Positions 17,688-26,658 of a DNA stretch of 64,000 nucleotides are shown in pieces. A program made the position numbers and the translations under genes. The first letter of the stretch is position 1. Every line of letters begins with the position of its first letter. This stretch comes from Chryseolinea lacunae (GTDB lineage Bacteria > Bacteroidota > Bacteroidia > Cytophagales > Cyclobacteriaceae), in contig NZ_JAERRB010000008.1 of the NCBI RefSeq assembly GCF_016735595.1, positions 1 to 64,000 of the forward strand, written 5' to 3'. The notes below the pieces were generated by a model. It saw only the letters and a list, made by a program, of their open reading frames with translations, ran no database searches and was not told the origin of the DNA.

Positions 17688-18686
17688 TCAACACCAGTTT
17701 GGCGGCTGCGGCGTATAGGCCACCCCAACTTGACGACAGATCTCGTCCATGGTCTGGCTTAGCAACAGCGTGAAGTCGAGCGGCATCAACGTGCTTTCTT
17801 TTGCACCGCGATCCAAACACGCCAACACTTCCTGTATCTGAAACTCAAATCCGTTTCCGCTGTAGCCTACATCAATCTGCACAGGCGGTTCATTGAACTT
17901 GTGCAGCGAGATGGTCTTGGTTTCATACCAGAAAGGATGAAGGCTCAGCGTGCCTTCGGTGCCAATCACTTCGGCCGCGATGGGCGTGTGCACGATGTTT
18001 GACGAAAGCATGCTGCCAATCTTTCCACTGTTGTAATAGAGCAACGCACTGGCCAGATCGTCGGCCCCGGTCTCGGCAAGGTGACCCACCGACGTTATCT
18101 GATCGGGTTTGCCCAGCAGAAGAAGAATGAGAAACAAAGGATAGATGCCGATGTCGAGAACGGAGCCGGCACCAAGTTTCAGATCGTATACACGGCTTGT
18201 GGGGTCGAACGCAAACTGATCGCCAAAGTCGCCGCGCACACACTTCACATCGCCGATCGCCCCGGCCTGCACCAGCTCAAGCACTTTGAGCGTGGCGGGC
18301 ATGAAACGGGTCCACATGGCCTCCATCAAAAACGTGTTGTTGGCACGTGCAGCCTGCACCATCTTCAACGCGCTGGCATAGTTCACCGTCATGGGCTTTT
18401 CGCACAACACGGGCTTCTTGTGTTCGAGGCAAAGCAGCGTCTGGGCTTCGTGGAAAGAATGCGGCGTGGCAATGTAGACAATGTCTACCGCGGGATCTTC
18501 CACCAGCGACCGGTAGCTTTCATACACCACCCGTGCGCTATACTTCGCCGCAAACTCTTCGGCCCGAAGCTGATCGCGCGACGCCACCGCATAGATGGAC
18601 GAGCCGGGAACATTCCGAACCGCGTCGGCAAAACGATGGGCAATTTTTCCGGGTCCGAGTATGCCCCATTTATACGTTCGTGTCAT
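17688..18686 (-). CDS. Gfo/Idh/MocA family oxidoreductase
   Basis: This is a 332-residue NAD(P)-dependent oxidoreductase. The Rossmann motif is at the N-terminus ('WGILGPGKIAHRFADAV'). The conserved 'VLCEKPMTVN' with the catalytic Lys is at about residue 98, and a C-terminal alpha/beta substrate domain opens at 'RGDFGDQFAFDP'. The form resembles dihydrodiol dehydrogenase and sugar dehydrogenases of the family; the real substrate is probably a sugar or cyclitol. No export signal is seen, so it is cytosolic. It lies 24 bases downstream of the DapA-like gene on the same strand, so the two are likely one operon. Its 3' end abuts the relic of a beta-galactosidase, consistent with a former sugar locus. 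Confidence 0.92.
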   Translation of the reverse strand: MTRTYKWGILGPGKIAHRFADAVRNVPGSSIYAVASRDQLRAEEFAAKYSARVVYESYRSLVEDPAVDIVYIATPHSFHEAQTLLCLEHKKPVLCEKPMTVNYASALKMVQAARANNTFLMEAMWTRFMPATLKVLELVQAGAIGDVKCVRGDFGDQFAFDPTSRVYDLKLGAGSVLDIGIYPLFLILLLLGKPDQITSVGHLAETGADDLASALLYYNSGKIGSMLSSNIVHTPIAAEVIGTEGTLSLHPFWYETKTISLHKFNEPPVQIDVGYSGNGFEFQIQEVLACLDRGAKESTLMPLDFTLLLSQTMDEICRQVGVAYTPQPPNWC

Positions 18687-18710
18687 GCCTGCGATCTGCG
18701 GAGTTTTAGT

Positions 18711-19775
18711 TTAGAATTTAGCCGGCATCCCCAACCGCTCCTGCCATTGCAGAAACGATGCGTAAACGCCATCGAGTGTTTGTTTATCGGATGCCGAAAG
18801 CAGGGTCTTGGTGGTTCTGGAAACCGGCTCGATGGGCAATCCCCGTTTCTGAAGAAAATATTTGGCACTGTTCGGATACACGTTCGAGATGATGGCATCG
18901 GCGCGCGTAAGCTCCGACTGCAACCACTTCACATCTTCCTGCTTGTCGGGGTTGTTCACGTTCTTGCACATCCAGCCAAAAATATCGGGATAAAAATTTC
19001 CGGCAATGGCCGACATGCCCCTTGCGCCCGCTTGCAGCGAATACATGGTGTTTGGCGTGTGTGCGTCATAAAATTCAAGTTTGCTGCCTTTAGCAACGGC
19101 GAGCTTTGCCTTGACCTTATCCAGGTCGAGGTTGGTGTCTTTGTGATAGACAAACCGGTTGGTGTCAAGCAAAAACTTGAGCGTGGCCGGTGTGAGCACG
19201 CGCTTGTAGGGCGACGGACATTCATATGTTCCCAGGGGAATATTGCCCGTGAGTTTCAAAAATTTTTCAACGTTCTTCTTAAACACATCGTCGTTCTCGT
19301 CTTCCTTGGCAAAGTGACTGGTGATGAGAATGACGGCATTGACGCCGGTATCATACATCCGTTTGGTGAAGGCCGCACGTTCTTCGATCGACTCACCAAA
19401 CGATCCGGTAGCCACCACGGGCATGGCACCATTCACCTGCTTCACCACGTGGCGCACCAGGGCAATGCGTTCTTCAGGGTCAAGCTGATACATTTCGCTG
19501 CTGAGACAGTTTGAAAAGAAACCTTTCACACCGCAGTTGCGATAAAATTCGATGAGCTTGGTGAGGGCTGTGTAGTCAATTTTCAGATCGGGCGTAAAGG
19601 GCGTAAGCATTACCGGAACAAACTTCTTTTCGTCGCCGGCAAACACCGTTGTTCCTGCATCGGCCAGGCCGGGTTGCAATGCATTTGAAAAGGCTTCCAG
19701 GCTTACGTGCGACAAAGATGTCAACACGGCTACCTTGCGCAGGAAGCTTCTTCGGTTAGATCCTTCATCTTTCAT
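18711..19775 (-). CDS. DapA-superfamily aldolase with Tat signal
   Basis: This is a 354-residue member of the dihydrodipicolinate synthase / N-acetylneuraminate lyase superfamily (class I aldolase, TIM barrel). The Schiff-base Lys is in 'FVYHKDTNLDLDKVK' and the conserved Tyr in 'GTYECPSPYKR'. The phosphate/carboxylate loop equivalent is 'FSNCLSSEMYQLDPEERIAL'. Unusually it begins with a twin-arginine signal, 'SNRRSFLRKVAVLTSLSHVS', predicting export as a folded protein, although true DapA is cytosolic. It probably cleaves or forms a 2-keto sugar acid rather than serving lysine synthesis. It is the first gene of a pair with the downstream Gfo/Idh oxidoreductase. Confidence 0.88.
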   Translation of the reverse strand: MKDEGSNRRSFLRKVAVLTSLSHVSLEAFSNALQPGLADAGTTVFAGDEKKFVPVMLTPFTPDLKIDYTALTKLIEFYRNCGVKGFFSNCLSSEMYQLDPEERIALVRHVVKQVNGAMPVVATGSFGESIEERAAFTKRMYDTGVNAVILITSHFAKEDENDDVFKKNVEKFLKLTGNIPLGTYECPSPYKRVLTPATLKFLLDTNRFVYHKDTNLDLDKVKAKLAVAKGSKLEFYDAHTPNTMYSLQAGARGMSAIAGNFYPDIFGWMCKNVNNPDKQEDVKWLQSELTRADAIISNVYPNSAKYFLQKRGLPIEPVSRTTKTLLSASDKQTLDGVYASFLQWQERLGMPAKF

Positions 19776-19950
19776 GGGTGTAGTTTTTTATTAACCGAAG
19801 GTATCACGTTTTATCGCCTTGAAGGAATTGTGGCGCCACTATTTACGCGTCAGCACAAACCTTTATCCGTGATTTGAGGAAAGATAAATGCAAAATGAGG
19901 AATGCGTTGCGCCGCGATGAGCCTCCAGGATTTCCCGAAAGGAACGGATC

Positions 19951-22512
19951 CTAATGAATCAAATGAATCATCCCTTTTTGATCGGGAATGCACTTGCCGT
20001 GCAGCGCATAGAAGTAGATGCCCGTGCTGAGCGTTGTTTGCGGCCAGTTGTTTTCGTAGACCGATGTGGCAAAGACGCGTTCTCCCCAGCGGTTGTAGAT
20101 GGCCAGGGAAGCATCCTGAACGTTGTCGGGCAACAGGAAGTAGTCATTCTTTTTGTCGCCGTTGGGTGTGATCACGTTGGGAATAATAATGTCGCCGGGA
20201 TCTTTTATGGTCACCAGCACGTCGTCTTGTGTTGTGCCGCAGGCGTTGGTCACCGCGACACCATAGGTGCCCGGCTGCTCTATGGGCAACGTTGCCTGCG
20301 CGCTGCCATCCGACCACTGCACCGTTTCGCCCGGCTTGGCGGTGTAGGCCAACTGCACCGCTTTTCCATCGCATAGCTTCTGATCGTCGCCCAGGTCAAC
20401 CACCGGCAGCGGCTTCAGCGTTACCTTGACAACATCTGTTTTAGTGGTGCACCCATTCGAAACGCTAATACCATAAACACCTTCGCCGGTTACGGTCATG
20501 GCCGCGCTGGTGTTGCCATCGGACCATTGAATGGTTTCTCCCGGCGCCACGGCATACTGCAACACCACGTCCTTTCCGGCACACAATGCAATGTCGTCGC
20601 CAAGGTCGACAACCGGTGTAGGTTTGATCGATACGGTCGCCGTGTCGATCAGCGTCTGACAAGCATTGGACACCTTCACCCAATAAGAACCTGCCGTGCT
20701 CACTGTTTTCGTTGTCGCCGTGCTTCCGTCATTCCATTGATAGGTGGCATCTGCGAAGTAAGGAAGATTCCAGGACACAGCACTGCCCGGGCAGATGAGC
20801 TGATCGTTGCCGAGCGAGAATGCCATAGGCGCGCGACGGAATATTTCAATTTCAGCACGCACGGTATTGCCTTGCCAGGTAACATCGACCCAATATTTGC
20901 CGGGCTCCGAAACTTCAATTGTGTTGTTGTTGCTGCCCGTGCTCCACACAAATTGTGCATTGCAACGCGCGCCGGGCGTGAGCACAACCTTTTCGCCAGG
21001 GCACAGGGTCACGTCGGCCCCCAGCGAAACAATGTTCGTAGGCGGTGTTGGTGGTGTGGAGCCACCCGCATCGGGCGACGGATTAATGCCTAATGATGCG
21101 ATGACCATCGAGACCTCATCGTCAGTGATGTCTGTTGTTCCAATCGTGGTGGTGCCTCCAGGGATCGGCATAAAAACCATGGCCCACACGTTGTCGCCAC
21201 GATCCAGTTCGATGTTCCAGAAGATGGCGTCCGACGTGCCCGTCACAAAGCGGGCACATTCCACGGTAGTCAGATCGTTTGACAACGTGGCAATGAACGA
21301 ATCGCTGGCCGTGCCCAGTTTTGTTGAGGTATAGGGACCGATGGTCAACACGCTGCTGTAGTAGTAGGCTGCCAGCAACACGCGTCCCTCACTGTCAACT
21401 TCCACCTGCGTGCCCGCATCGAACGCTGTGTCGCCAAAGGAACGCGCCGCGATTGGATTGCCATCGGGATCTATTTTTGCCACGAACACATCTGCACCGC
21501 CCGCACCCGAAATGCTGATCGGCCCAAACCGGGTGCCCGCATCATAAAAGCGGCCCGACACAAAAATGTTATCATCGCCATCCACGGCCACACCATAGCC
21601 GCCCTGGTCCACACCACCTTCACTTTCGCGAACCCAGAGCGCGTCTCCATCGGCATCAAGCTTCATGAGAAAGAAATTTTCAGATATGGTGAAACTGTGA
21701 ACCACCAGACCATCCACCGAAATCTCGGGCGAGTTGAAATATCCCGTAAACACAATGTTATTCTGTGAATCGGTTTTAACATCGAGAATATAATCATACG
21801 CATTGCCATCGCCGCCCACGCCCTGCGTCCAGGCGACCGTGCCATTAGGCCGTATGGCCGCGATAAACGAATCATAGCCCCCTTCAATCTGCACCGCCGA
21901 TCCCGTTATTACCGGCACCCCGCCCATGGTGACATCGGGACTTCCAAGTCCCGGTGTAACACCGCTGCGCTCCACAAAAGTTGACGCCAGAATGATGTTG
22001 CCGTTGGGCGAAATGGTGAGACCAGACGGTCCCTCGTCGTCGGCCCCGGTGGAGCTCGTGGCCCACAGCGGAACGCCATCGCTCGAATAGTTCACTACGA
22101 AAATATCGGAACGGCCTGTATTAGGAATGGTGATGCAATCAAAGGTGGCGGGGCCGCCATAGAATGTGCCGGCCACCACAATGTTGTGCTGCGCATCCAC
22201 TTCAATCTCGGAAGCGTAGATGTGTGGAGCGGTCGGATTCTTGGCCCACACAAGCGAAAAGTTCTTGTCGAACTTGGCTATGAACGCCCCGTTTCCATCC
22301 GTTGAAACCGGGAACGTATAGGGCCCGATCGTGAAGTCATCAATGTAATAGCTGCCGGCCACATACGTGTTGTCGAATGGGTCGCGTGCCACGTCGTCTA
22401 TCTGGGCGTTCTTGTAGTAGATCAGTTTTTCCCAGTCATTGCATTGCGCGACGCACGCCAGGGAACATAACAAACAGGCAAAACAAAAAAGAAAGCGACG
22501 GATCGTGAACAT
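19951..22512 (-). CDS. Secreted beta-propeller/Ig protein with type B T9SS domain
   Basis: This is an 853-residue exported protein. The start at ATG 22512 places Arg-Arg before a Cys-rich signal ending 'CVAQC'; an ATG 23 codons upstream is less likely. Residues about 25-480 carry SBBP-like blades ('AKFDKNFSLVWAKN', 'DGDNIFVSGRFYDAGTR'). Four or five Ig-like units follow, each opening with 'LGADVTLCPGEKVVL'-type sequence and 'WSDG' (for example 'LGDDIALCAGKDVVLQYAV'). The end, 'NVITPNGDKKNDYFLLPD' to 'GIYFYALHGKC', is the gliding-associated type B (CHU_C) sorting domain for the type IX system. It is probably a surface or extracellular structural protein. There is no enzyme domain. Confidence 0.87.
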   Translation of the reverse strand: MFTIRRFLFCFACLLCSLACVAQCNDWEKLIYYKNAQIDDVARDPFDNTYVAGSYYIDDFTIGPYTFPVSTDGNGAFIAKFDKNFSLVWAKNPTAPHIYASEIEVDAQHNIVVAGTFYGGPATFDCITIPNTGRSDIFVVNYSSDGVPLWATSSTGADDEGPSGLTISPNGNIILASTFVERSGVTPGLGSPDVTMGGVPVITGSAVQIEGGYDSFIAAIRPNGTVAWTQGVGGDGNAYDYILDVKTDSQNNIVFTGYFNSPEISVDGLVVHSFTISENFFLMKLDADGDALWVRESEGGVDQGGYGVAVDGDDNIFVSGRFYDAGTRFGPISISGAGGADVFVAKIDPDGNPIAARSFGDTAFDAGTQVEVDSEGRVLLAAYYYSSVLTIGPYTSTKLGTASDSFIATLSNDLTTVECARFVTGTSDAIFWNIELDRGDNVWAMVFMPIPGGTTTIGTTDITDDEVSMVIASLGINPSPDAGGSTPPTPPTNIVSLGADVTLCPGEKVVLTPGARCNAQFVWSTGSNNNTIEVSEPGKYWVDVTWQGNTVRAEIEIFRRAPMAFSLGNDQLICPGSAVSWNLPYFADATYQWNDGSTATTKTVSTAGSYWVKVSNACQTLIDTATVSIKPTPVVDLGDDIALCAGKDVVLQYAVAPGETIQWSDGNTSAAMTVTGEGVYGISVSNGCTTKTDVVKVTLKPLPVVDLGDDQKLCDGKAVQLAYTAKPGETVQWSDGSAQATLPIEQPGTYGVAVTNACGTTQDDVLVTIKDPGDIIIPNVITPNGDKKNDYFLLPDNVQDASLAIYNRWGERVFATSVYENNWPQTTLSTGIYFYALHGKCIPDQKGMIHLIH

Positions 22513-22759
22513 CGAATGCGTAGAATTAAAACAACTGGCAACCATTACCCGAATCACCGACAAAGCCAGATGCGCAAACATACTAAATCCCGAAACAGGC
22601 AGGAACGCGCTGTAGGTTTTTTGAAACTATTCGAGTTTTTGAAGAATGGGAGCTCGCAGACTCAACCGTAATCAATTCAATTCCGGGTCCGACAAAAGAA
22701 TCTGAATTCGACAGTCATTCACAACATAGCCACCGTGGCACTCAGAAGCCTATCGAAGA

Positions 22760-23326
22760 TTACTCAAACAACCGCACCACTTTTATGAAACGTTCTTTGT
22801 AGTGTTTGTTCAATTCCGTCTCCGTCACGCTATGAGCCTTTCCGGAAGAGGCATGAAGAAACACCACGCTGTCGCAGCCCTGGGTGATGACGATGCCCAT
22901 GTGCCCCACGCGACGGACTTTGCTGTTGGTACCCGTGAACAGTATGAGATCGCCGGGCATGGCTTCTTGCAATTCGATGGTTCTGCCCACATGCGTGAAG
23001 TCGACGGAACTGCGGGGAACCTGTATGCTGAAGTGCTTGAACACATAGTGCACAAAGCCCGAACAATCAAATCCTGTTTTCGGACTGGCGCTGGCATATT
23101 TGTAGCGTGTGCCTTTCAGCGTCTGCGCAAAAGAGATAAGGTCGATGGGATTTGTATCGCCTGTGGGGATAACTTTTCCTTTCGGTTTTAACGCAACGCT
23201 ATCGGCATGCGCCGTACGGGTTATCGTTGTCAAGGACGGCACGGGGCGATCGAATTGCTCTTTCACAACACCTGGAAAGAGAGAGACAAAGGGAAGCAAT
23301 ACATGGAAGGCCAGAGCTTTGAACAT
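22760..23326 (-). CDS. NlpC/P60 family peptidoglycan endopeptidase
   Basis: This is a 188-residue exported cysteine peptidase that cleaves peptidoglycan stem peptides (gamma-D-Glu-diaminopimelate or related bonds). The catalytic Cys88 is in 'TGFDCSGFVHYVF', His142 in 'RRVGHMGIVI', and the third polar residue is probably His158 in 'VFLHASSGK'. A hydrophobic N-terminus (residues 4-22) serves as a signal or anchor, followed by a linker of about 35 residues. There are no LysM or SH3 binding domains, which is usual in the shorter Bacteroidota members. It is transcribed in the same direction as the T9SS gene downstream, with a gap of about 250 bases. Confidence 0.92.
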   Translation of the reverse strand: MFKALAFHVLLPFVSLFPGVVKEQFDRPVPSLTTITRTAHADSVALKPKGKVIPTGDTNPIDLISFAQTLKGTRYKYASASPKTGFDCSGFVHYVFKHFSIQVPRSSVDFTHVGRTIELQEAMPGDLILFTGTNSKVRRVGHMGIVITQGCDSVVFLHASSGKAHSVTETELNKHYKERFIKVVRLFE

Positions 23327-23886
23327 CCTGCAAAAATAACAATAAACCGTAGATCTAAAAAACGGCCTAAATCATGTCCACAAGTGGAAAAATCATCCAG
23401 ACAATGCATGATGCGCCGTCGAATTGACAATTTGCCCGGTTAATTTTTTGCTGAATTGCGATGTTCTGATTCGTAAAAATAGCAGCCACACCGTTGCTCT
23501 GGAAATATTTTCTTCCCTCTGGTCAGCAACAACCAGTTTCGTTACAAAAGCCTATAGCACCGATCTTATTTGAACCGATAATACCTTGCTTAAATTGGAT
23601 ACGACAACCTTACTCATCAGAAACACATACCCTATGTTGCGTGAGCGTGACTACACTAACTACAAAAAAATATTCTTAATTGTTCGCCGACAAGAAGAGT
23701 GAATGCCGACGATCCTCGCAAACAACTCAGGCGTTCGTTAGCGCAAAGACGATCGATGAATGAGTTCCGATCATCTGTTTTACAAATCCTCCACAACTTG
23801 AAACATTTCCATCTGGTCACCGTGTTATCCCTATCGAAGACTACCGACACAACCCGGATTGAATCCCCCACCCTAACCCACGCGCG
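23327..23886. other. Gene-free stretch, divergent upstream regions
   Basis: About 560 bases separate the divergent NlpC/P60 and GNAT genes. Open frames here are short and show no domain. I see no convincing hairpin or repeat. Composition is mixed, with AT-rich parts near 23430-23460 and 23650-23690 that could carry promoters. Confidence 0.4.
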
Positions 23887-24414
23887 ATGCCAACCCTCTC
23901 CGAAGTTCGAAACACTGAAATGAACGACCTGCCCTTCATCTTCACACTCTTCGACCACTCCATTCTATACCAGGAAAAGAAAGGCTTTCCCGTGTGGCGT
24001 GACTACGATCAAAACGCCATCCGCGCAGACATCGGAAACAGAAATCAATACAAAATCGCGATCGACTCAACCATAGCCATCGTCTTCAGCACCGGCTATC
24101 GCGACAAAATCATCTGGCGCCAGCACGACACCGGCGACGCGCTCTATCTTCATCGCATCGTGGTGAACCCCACGTTCAAAGGGCAAAAGCTTTTTGGATT
24201 GATCGTGCAATGGGCAAAAGAACACATTAAACAAAGAGGTTTGAGAAGCATCCGAATGGACACCTGGGCCACAAACCCCACCATCATAGACTATTATAAA
24301 ACCTTCGGCTTCCGGGTTGTTGAAAACTACACAACACCCGATAGTTCAGAACTGCCGGTGCACAATCGAAACCTGGCACTCACACTTTTGGAATACAACG
24401 CATCAAAAGACTAA
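23887..24414 (+). CDS. GNAT family N-acetyltransferase
   Basis: This is a 175-residue acetyltransferase of the GNAT fold. The central 'ALYLHRIVVNPTFKGQKLFG' is motif A, where the acetyl-CoA pyrophosphate loop normally reads Q/RxxGxG/A. Here it is K-G-Q-K-L-F-G, a degenerate form. Motif B follows as 'MDTWATNPTIIDYYKTFGFR'. The substrate is unknown. The N-terminus, 'LSEVRNTEMNDLPFIFTLF', is typical of GNATs annotated as ribosomal-protein or small-molecule acetylases. The gene converges on the flavin oxidoreductase gene, with only six bases between the two stop codons. Confidence 0.88.
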   Translation: MPTLSEVRNTEMNDLPFIFTLFDHSILYQEKKGFPVWRDYDQNAIRADIGNRNQYKIAIDSTIAIVFSTGYRDKIIWRQHDTGDALYLHRIVVNPTFKGQKLFGLIVQWAKEHIKQRGLRSIRMDTWATNPTIIDYYKTFGFRVVENYTTPDSSELPVHNRNLALTLLEYNASKD

Positions 24415-24420
24415 CACACA

Positions 24421-25422
24421 TCATCGCACCACGGGCGCCACTTTCGCAGCAAACGTTTCTATTCCCTTCATCACATCCGAAAACGACTGTCCTCCCACAT
24501 CAATCTGTCCCACATAGCGGACAGCGCCAAGGTGCTCCTTCACGTACATGATCTTGTCAACTACTTCCTGCGGACTTGCGGCAAAGAGCGACCCGTGCGA
24601 CGAACACATGTGCCGGTATTGATCCATCGGCATGGCTTGTCTGAACAACGGTTCGAGATAGGCCGAGTAGTAGGGATAAAATTCCTGAAATGCATGCTTC
24701 GATTCACTAATATGCAAATGCGAAAACACAGCGAGTTTCATGGACTCTTCTGCACGTCCGCTCTGCAACCATGCCTGCCGGTAGATGGACGCGATGTGCG
24801 CATAGTTTGGCAGCGTGCTTCCAAGCACCGGAATCACCACGGGATAGCCGAGCGCCGCAGCCCGCGACACACTGCCCGGCGATCCTGCACCAATCCACAC
24901 GGGAAGTTTTGGCTGCGACGGCCGCGGTGCAATCTCAGCATCGTAAAGCGCAGGCCTGAATTTTCCTTTCCAGGTAACGCGCTCGTTTGCATTGAGCTTT
25001 TCAAAAAGCATGAGCTTCTCTATGAACAACGCGTCATAGTCGTTGGTATCAAACCCAAACAACGGAAAATTATCAGTGAATGCGCCACGGCCAAAAATGA
25101 GTTCAACGCGTCCGTTAGAAATCAGATCGGCCGTGGCAAATTCCTGAAACGTTCGCACGGGGTCGGCAGTACTCAAAAGCGTGGTAGCGCTGGTGAGGCG
25201 CAATCGTTTTGTAACAGCGGCCATGGCTGCGAGTGTGGTGGCCGTGGCAGAGTTCACATAGCGAAGACCGTGATGTTCGCCCACACCAAGGATGTCGAGC
25301 CCGGCATCGTCGGCCAGTCGCGCCATCTCCAGCATTTGATTCATGCGCTCTTGCGCCGTGGCCGTCTTGCCCGTCTTCACATTGCGCACCAGATCGCCGA
25401 ATGTATAAATACCTAACTCCAT
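24421..25422 (-). CDS. LLM-class flavin-dependent oxidoreductase
   Basis: This is a 333-residue member of the bacterial luciferase-like monooxygenase superfamily (TIM barrel using FMNH2 or F420). It opens with 'MELGIYTFGDLV' and has 'LDILGVGEHHGLRYVNSATA', where the 'GEHH' motif is characteristic. 'RVELIFGRGAF' and 'PVWIGAGSPGSVSRAAALG' follow, as in FMN-type members. Given the absence of other F420 genes in view, FMN is the likelier cofactor. The substrate is unknown; many relatives oxidise alkanals or small xenobiotics. It sits upstream of the YceI gene on the minus strand, 78 bases away. Length is normal for the family. Confidence 0.9.
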   Translation of the reverse strand: MELGIYTFGDLVRNVKTGKTATAQERMNQMLEMARLADDAGLDILGVGEHHGLRYVNSATATTLAAMAAVTKRLRLTSATTLLSTADPVRTFQEFATADLISNGRVELIFGRGAFTDNFPLFGFDTNDYDALFIEKLMLFEKLNANERVTWKGKFRPALYDAEIAPRPSQPKLPVWIGAGSPGSVSRAAALGYPVVIPVLGSTLPNYAHIASIYRQAWLQSGRAEESMKLAVFSHLHISESKHAFQEFYPYYSAYLEPLFRQAMPMDQYRHMCSSHGSLFAASPQEVVDKIMYVKEHLGAVRYVGQIDVGGQSFSDVMKGIETFAAKVAPVVR

Positions 25423-25500
25423 ATCAGTACTGCTCGCGCGCGCAAAGACACGCTTGCTTATAGACTATAAACCACCAACTCCCACGCCGCTTTCACCAAA

Positions 25501-26034
25501 TTACTTCGCCTGTACAAATTCCATGTTGGCATTCAGCGTCACATCGTCGCCCAGCAACACACCGCCGGTTTCAGAAAGCATGCTGAAGCTGATGCCAAAA
25601 TCTTTCCGGTTCAATTTGCCGTTCATGGTGAACCCGGCGCGCGTGTTGCCCCAGGGATCTTTCACAATGCCGCCGAAGTCAACATTAACCGTGAGGGGTT
25701 TGCTCACGCCGCGCATGGTGAGGGTGCCGTGCATTTTGTAGTCTGCATCTGTCACCTTCTCCAACTTGTTGCTCACGAAGCTTACTTGTGGATGGTTGTC
25801 GGCGTCAAAGAAATCGCCCGAGCGAAGGTGTGCATCGCGTTGTTCGTTGTTGGTGGAGATGGAGCTCAGATCGGCCTTGAAGGTGACGGAGGCTGTAGCA
25901 ATATCGTCGCCTTCGGTCTCTACTGTCGCCTCAAATTTCTGGAACGCACCGGTGACCCACGACACCATGAGGTGACGCACCTTGAACTGAACTTCGGAAT
26001 GGGTGGGGTCGAGTGACCATGTTGTTTTTGCCAT
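25501..26034 (-). CDS. YceI family polyprenyl-binding protein
   Basis: This is a 177-residue YceI-domain protein, an extended lipocalin fold with a long hydrophobic cavity that binds isoprenoid chains in known members. The start is 'AKTTWSLDPTHSEVQFKVRH', the family's N-terminal signature. It continues 'VTGAFQKFEATVETEGDD' and ends 'LLGDDVTLNANMEFVQAK'. No signal peptide is present, unlike E. coli YceI; this cytosolic form is common in Bacteroidota. It is divergent from an HxlR-type regulator, with a 102-base shared intergenic region carrying an inverted repeat. This suggests that HxlR controls it. Confidence 0.93.
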   Translation of the reverse strand: MAKTTWSLDPTHSEVQFKVRHLMVSWVTGAFQKFEATVETEGDDIATASVTFKADLSSISTNNEQRDAHLRSGDFFDADNHPQVSFVSNKLEKVTDADYKMHGTLTMRGVSKPLTVNVDFGGIVKDPWGNTRAGFTMNGKLNRKDFGISFSMLSETGGVLLGDDVTLNANMEFVQAK

Positions 26035-26076
26035 GATTATTTTGTTTAGATATCGCTCAAAATTAGGCTATCTTTG

Positions 26077-26109
26077 CTATACAAAAGTAACCGGTATACC
26101 AAAGTATAG
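26077..26109. promoter_or_regulatory. Candidate operator between yceI and hxlR genes
   Basis: CTATAC at 26077-26082 is an exact inverted match to GTATAG at 26104-26109. In between is GTAACCGGTATAC, itself partly palindromic around ACCGGT. The site lies 43-75 bases upstream of the YceI start and 28-60 bases upstream of the HxlR start. HxlR-type regulators bind such AT-rich palindromes, often near their own genes. This one is a candidate shared operator. Confidence 0.5.
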
Positions 26110-26136
26110 TGCCCAATTCAACGCAAAATCAATCGT

Positions 26137-26508
26137 ATGACAGTCACGCAGGAAGTAACGTTTGGAGAATCGCTCGATCACACCGAGTGCACCAAGTCGC
26201 TCATGGCCATCCGCGACGCGCTCGACGTGCTCAACGGAAAATGGAAACTCCAGATCATCATCGCCATCTCCTCCGGCCAACACAAATTCAAAGACATCGA
26301 ACGCCAGATTCCAAAAATCACCCCGCGCATGCTGTCGAAAGAATTGAAAAGCCTGGAAGAGAATCAATTGCTGAAACGCATTGTGTACGACACGTTGCCG
26401 GTGACTATTGAGTATAAACTGACGCCACATGCAAAGACGTTAGAGAAGGTGATCGCGGAGTTGAGGAATTGGGGAGCGTTGCATCGGAAGAAGATTTTGG
26501 GGAGGTAG
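26137..26508 (+). CDS. HxlR family transcriptional regulator
   Basis: This is a 123-residue winged-helix regulator. The core, 'ALDVLNGKWKLQIIIAIS', 'HKFKDIERQIPKITPRMLSK' and 'ELKSLEENQLLKRIVYDTLP', is the classic HxlR layout of helix-turn-helix plus wing, ending 'VTIEYKLTPHAKTLEKVI'. A Cys at position 18 ('HTECTKSL') sits where redox- or electrophile-sensing members (YodB, HypR) have their conserved N-terminal Cys, so sensing of quinones or oxidants is plausible. It is divergent from the YceI gene and probably represses it and itself. Confidence 0.92.
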   Translation: MTVTQEVTFGESLDHTECTKSLMAIRDALDVLNGKWKLQIIIAISSGQHKFKDIERQIPKITPRMLSKELKSLEENQLLKRIVYDTLPVTIEYKLTPHAKTLEKVIAELRNWGALHRKKILGR

Positions 26509-26658
26509 TCCGTTCAAATCTTTTTATATGATCGTTAAAGAACTATTTTCGCGCATGCATCTGCAAATCTCACAGCTCCACACCTACCTGAGTCTTGGAA
26601 AAACAGTTGAAAATGGCTGGGCACAGCGCAACTCGACGACAATGTCATCATTAAATGG

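Noticed and set aside
18081-19514. A 477-codon open frame on the plus strand across the oxidoreductase and DapA-like genes
   Set aside because: It is antisense to two genes with clear domain motifs and itself shows no domain; it is a by-product of high-GC codon use.
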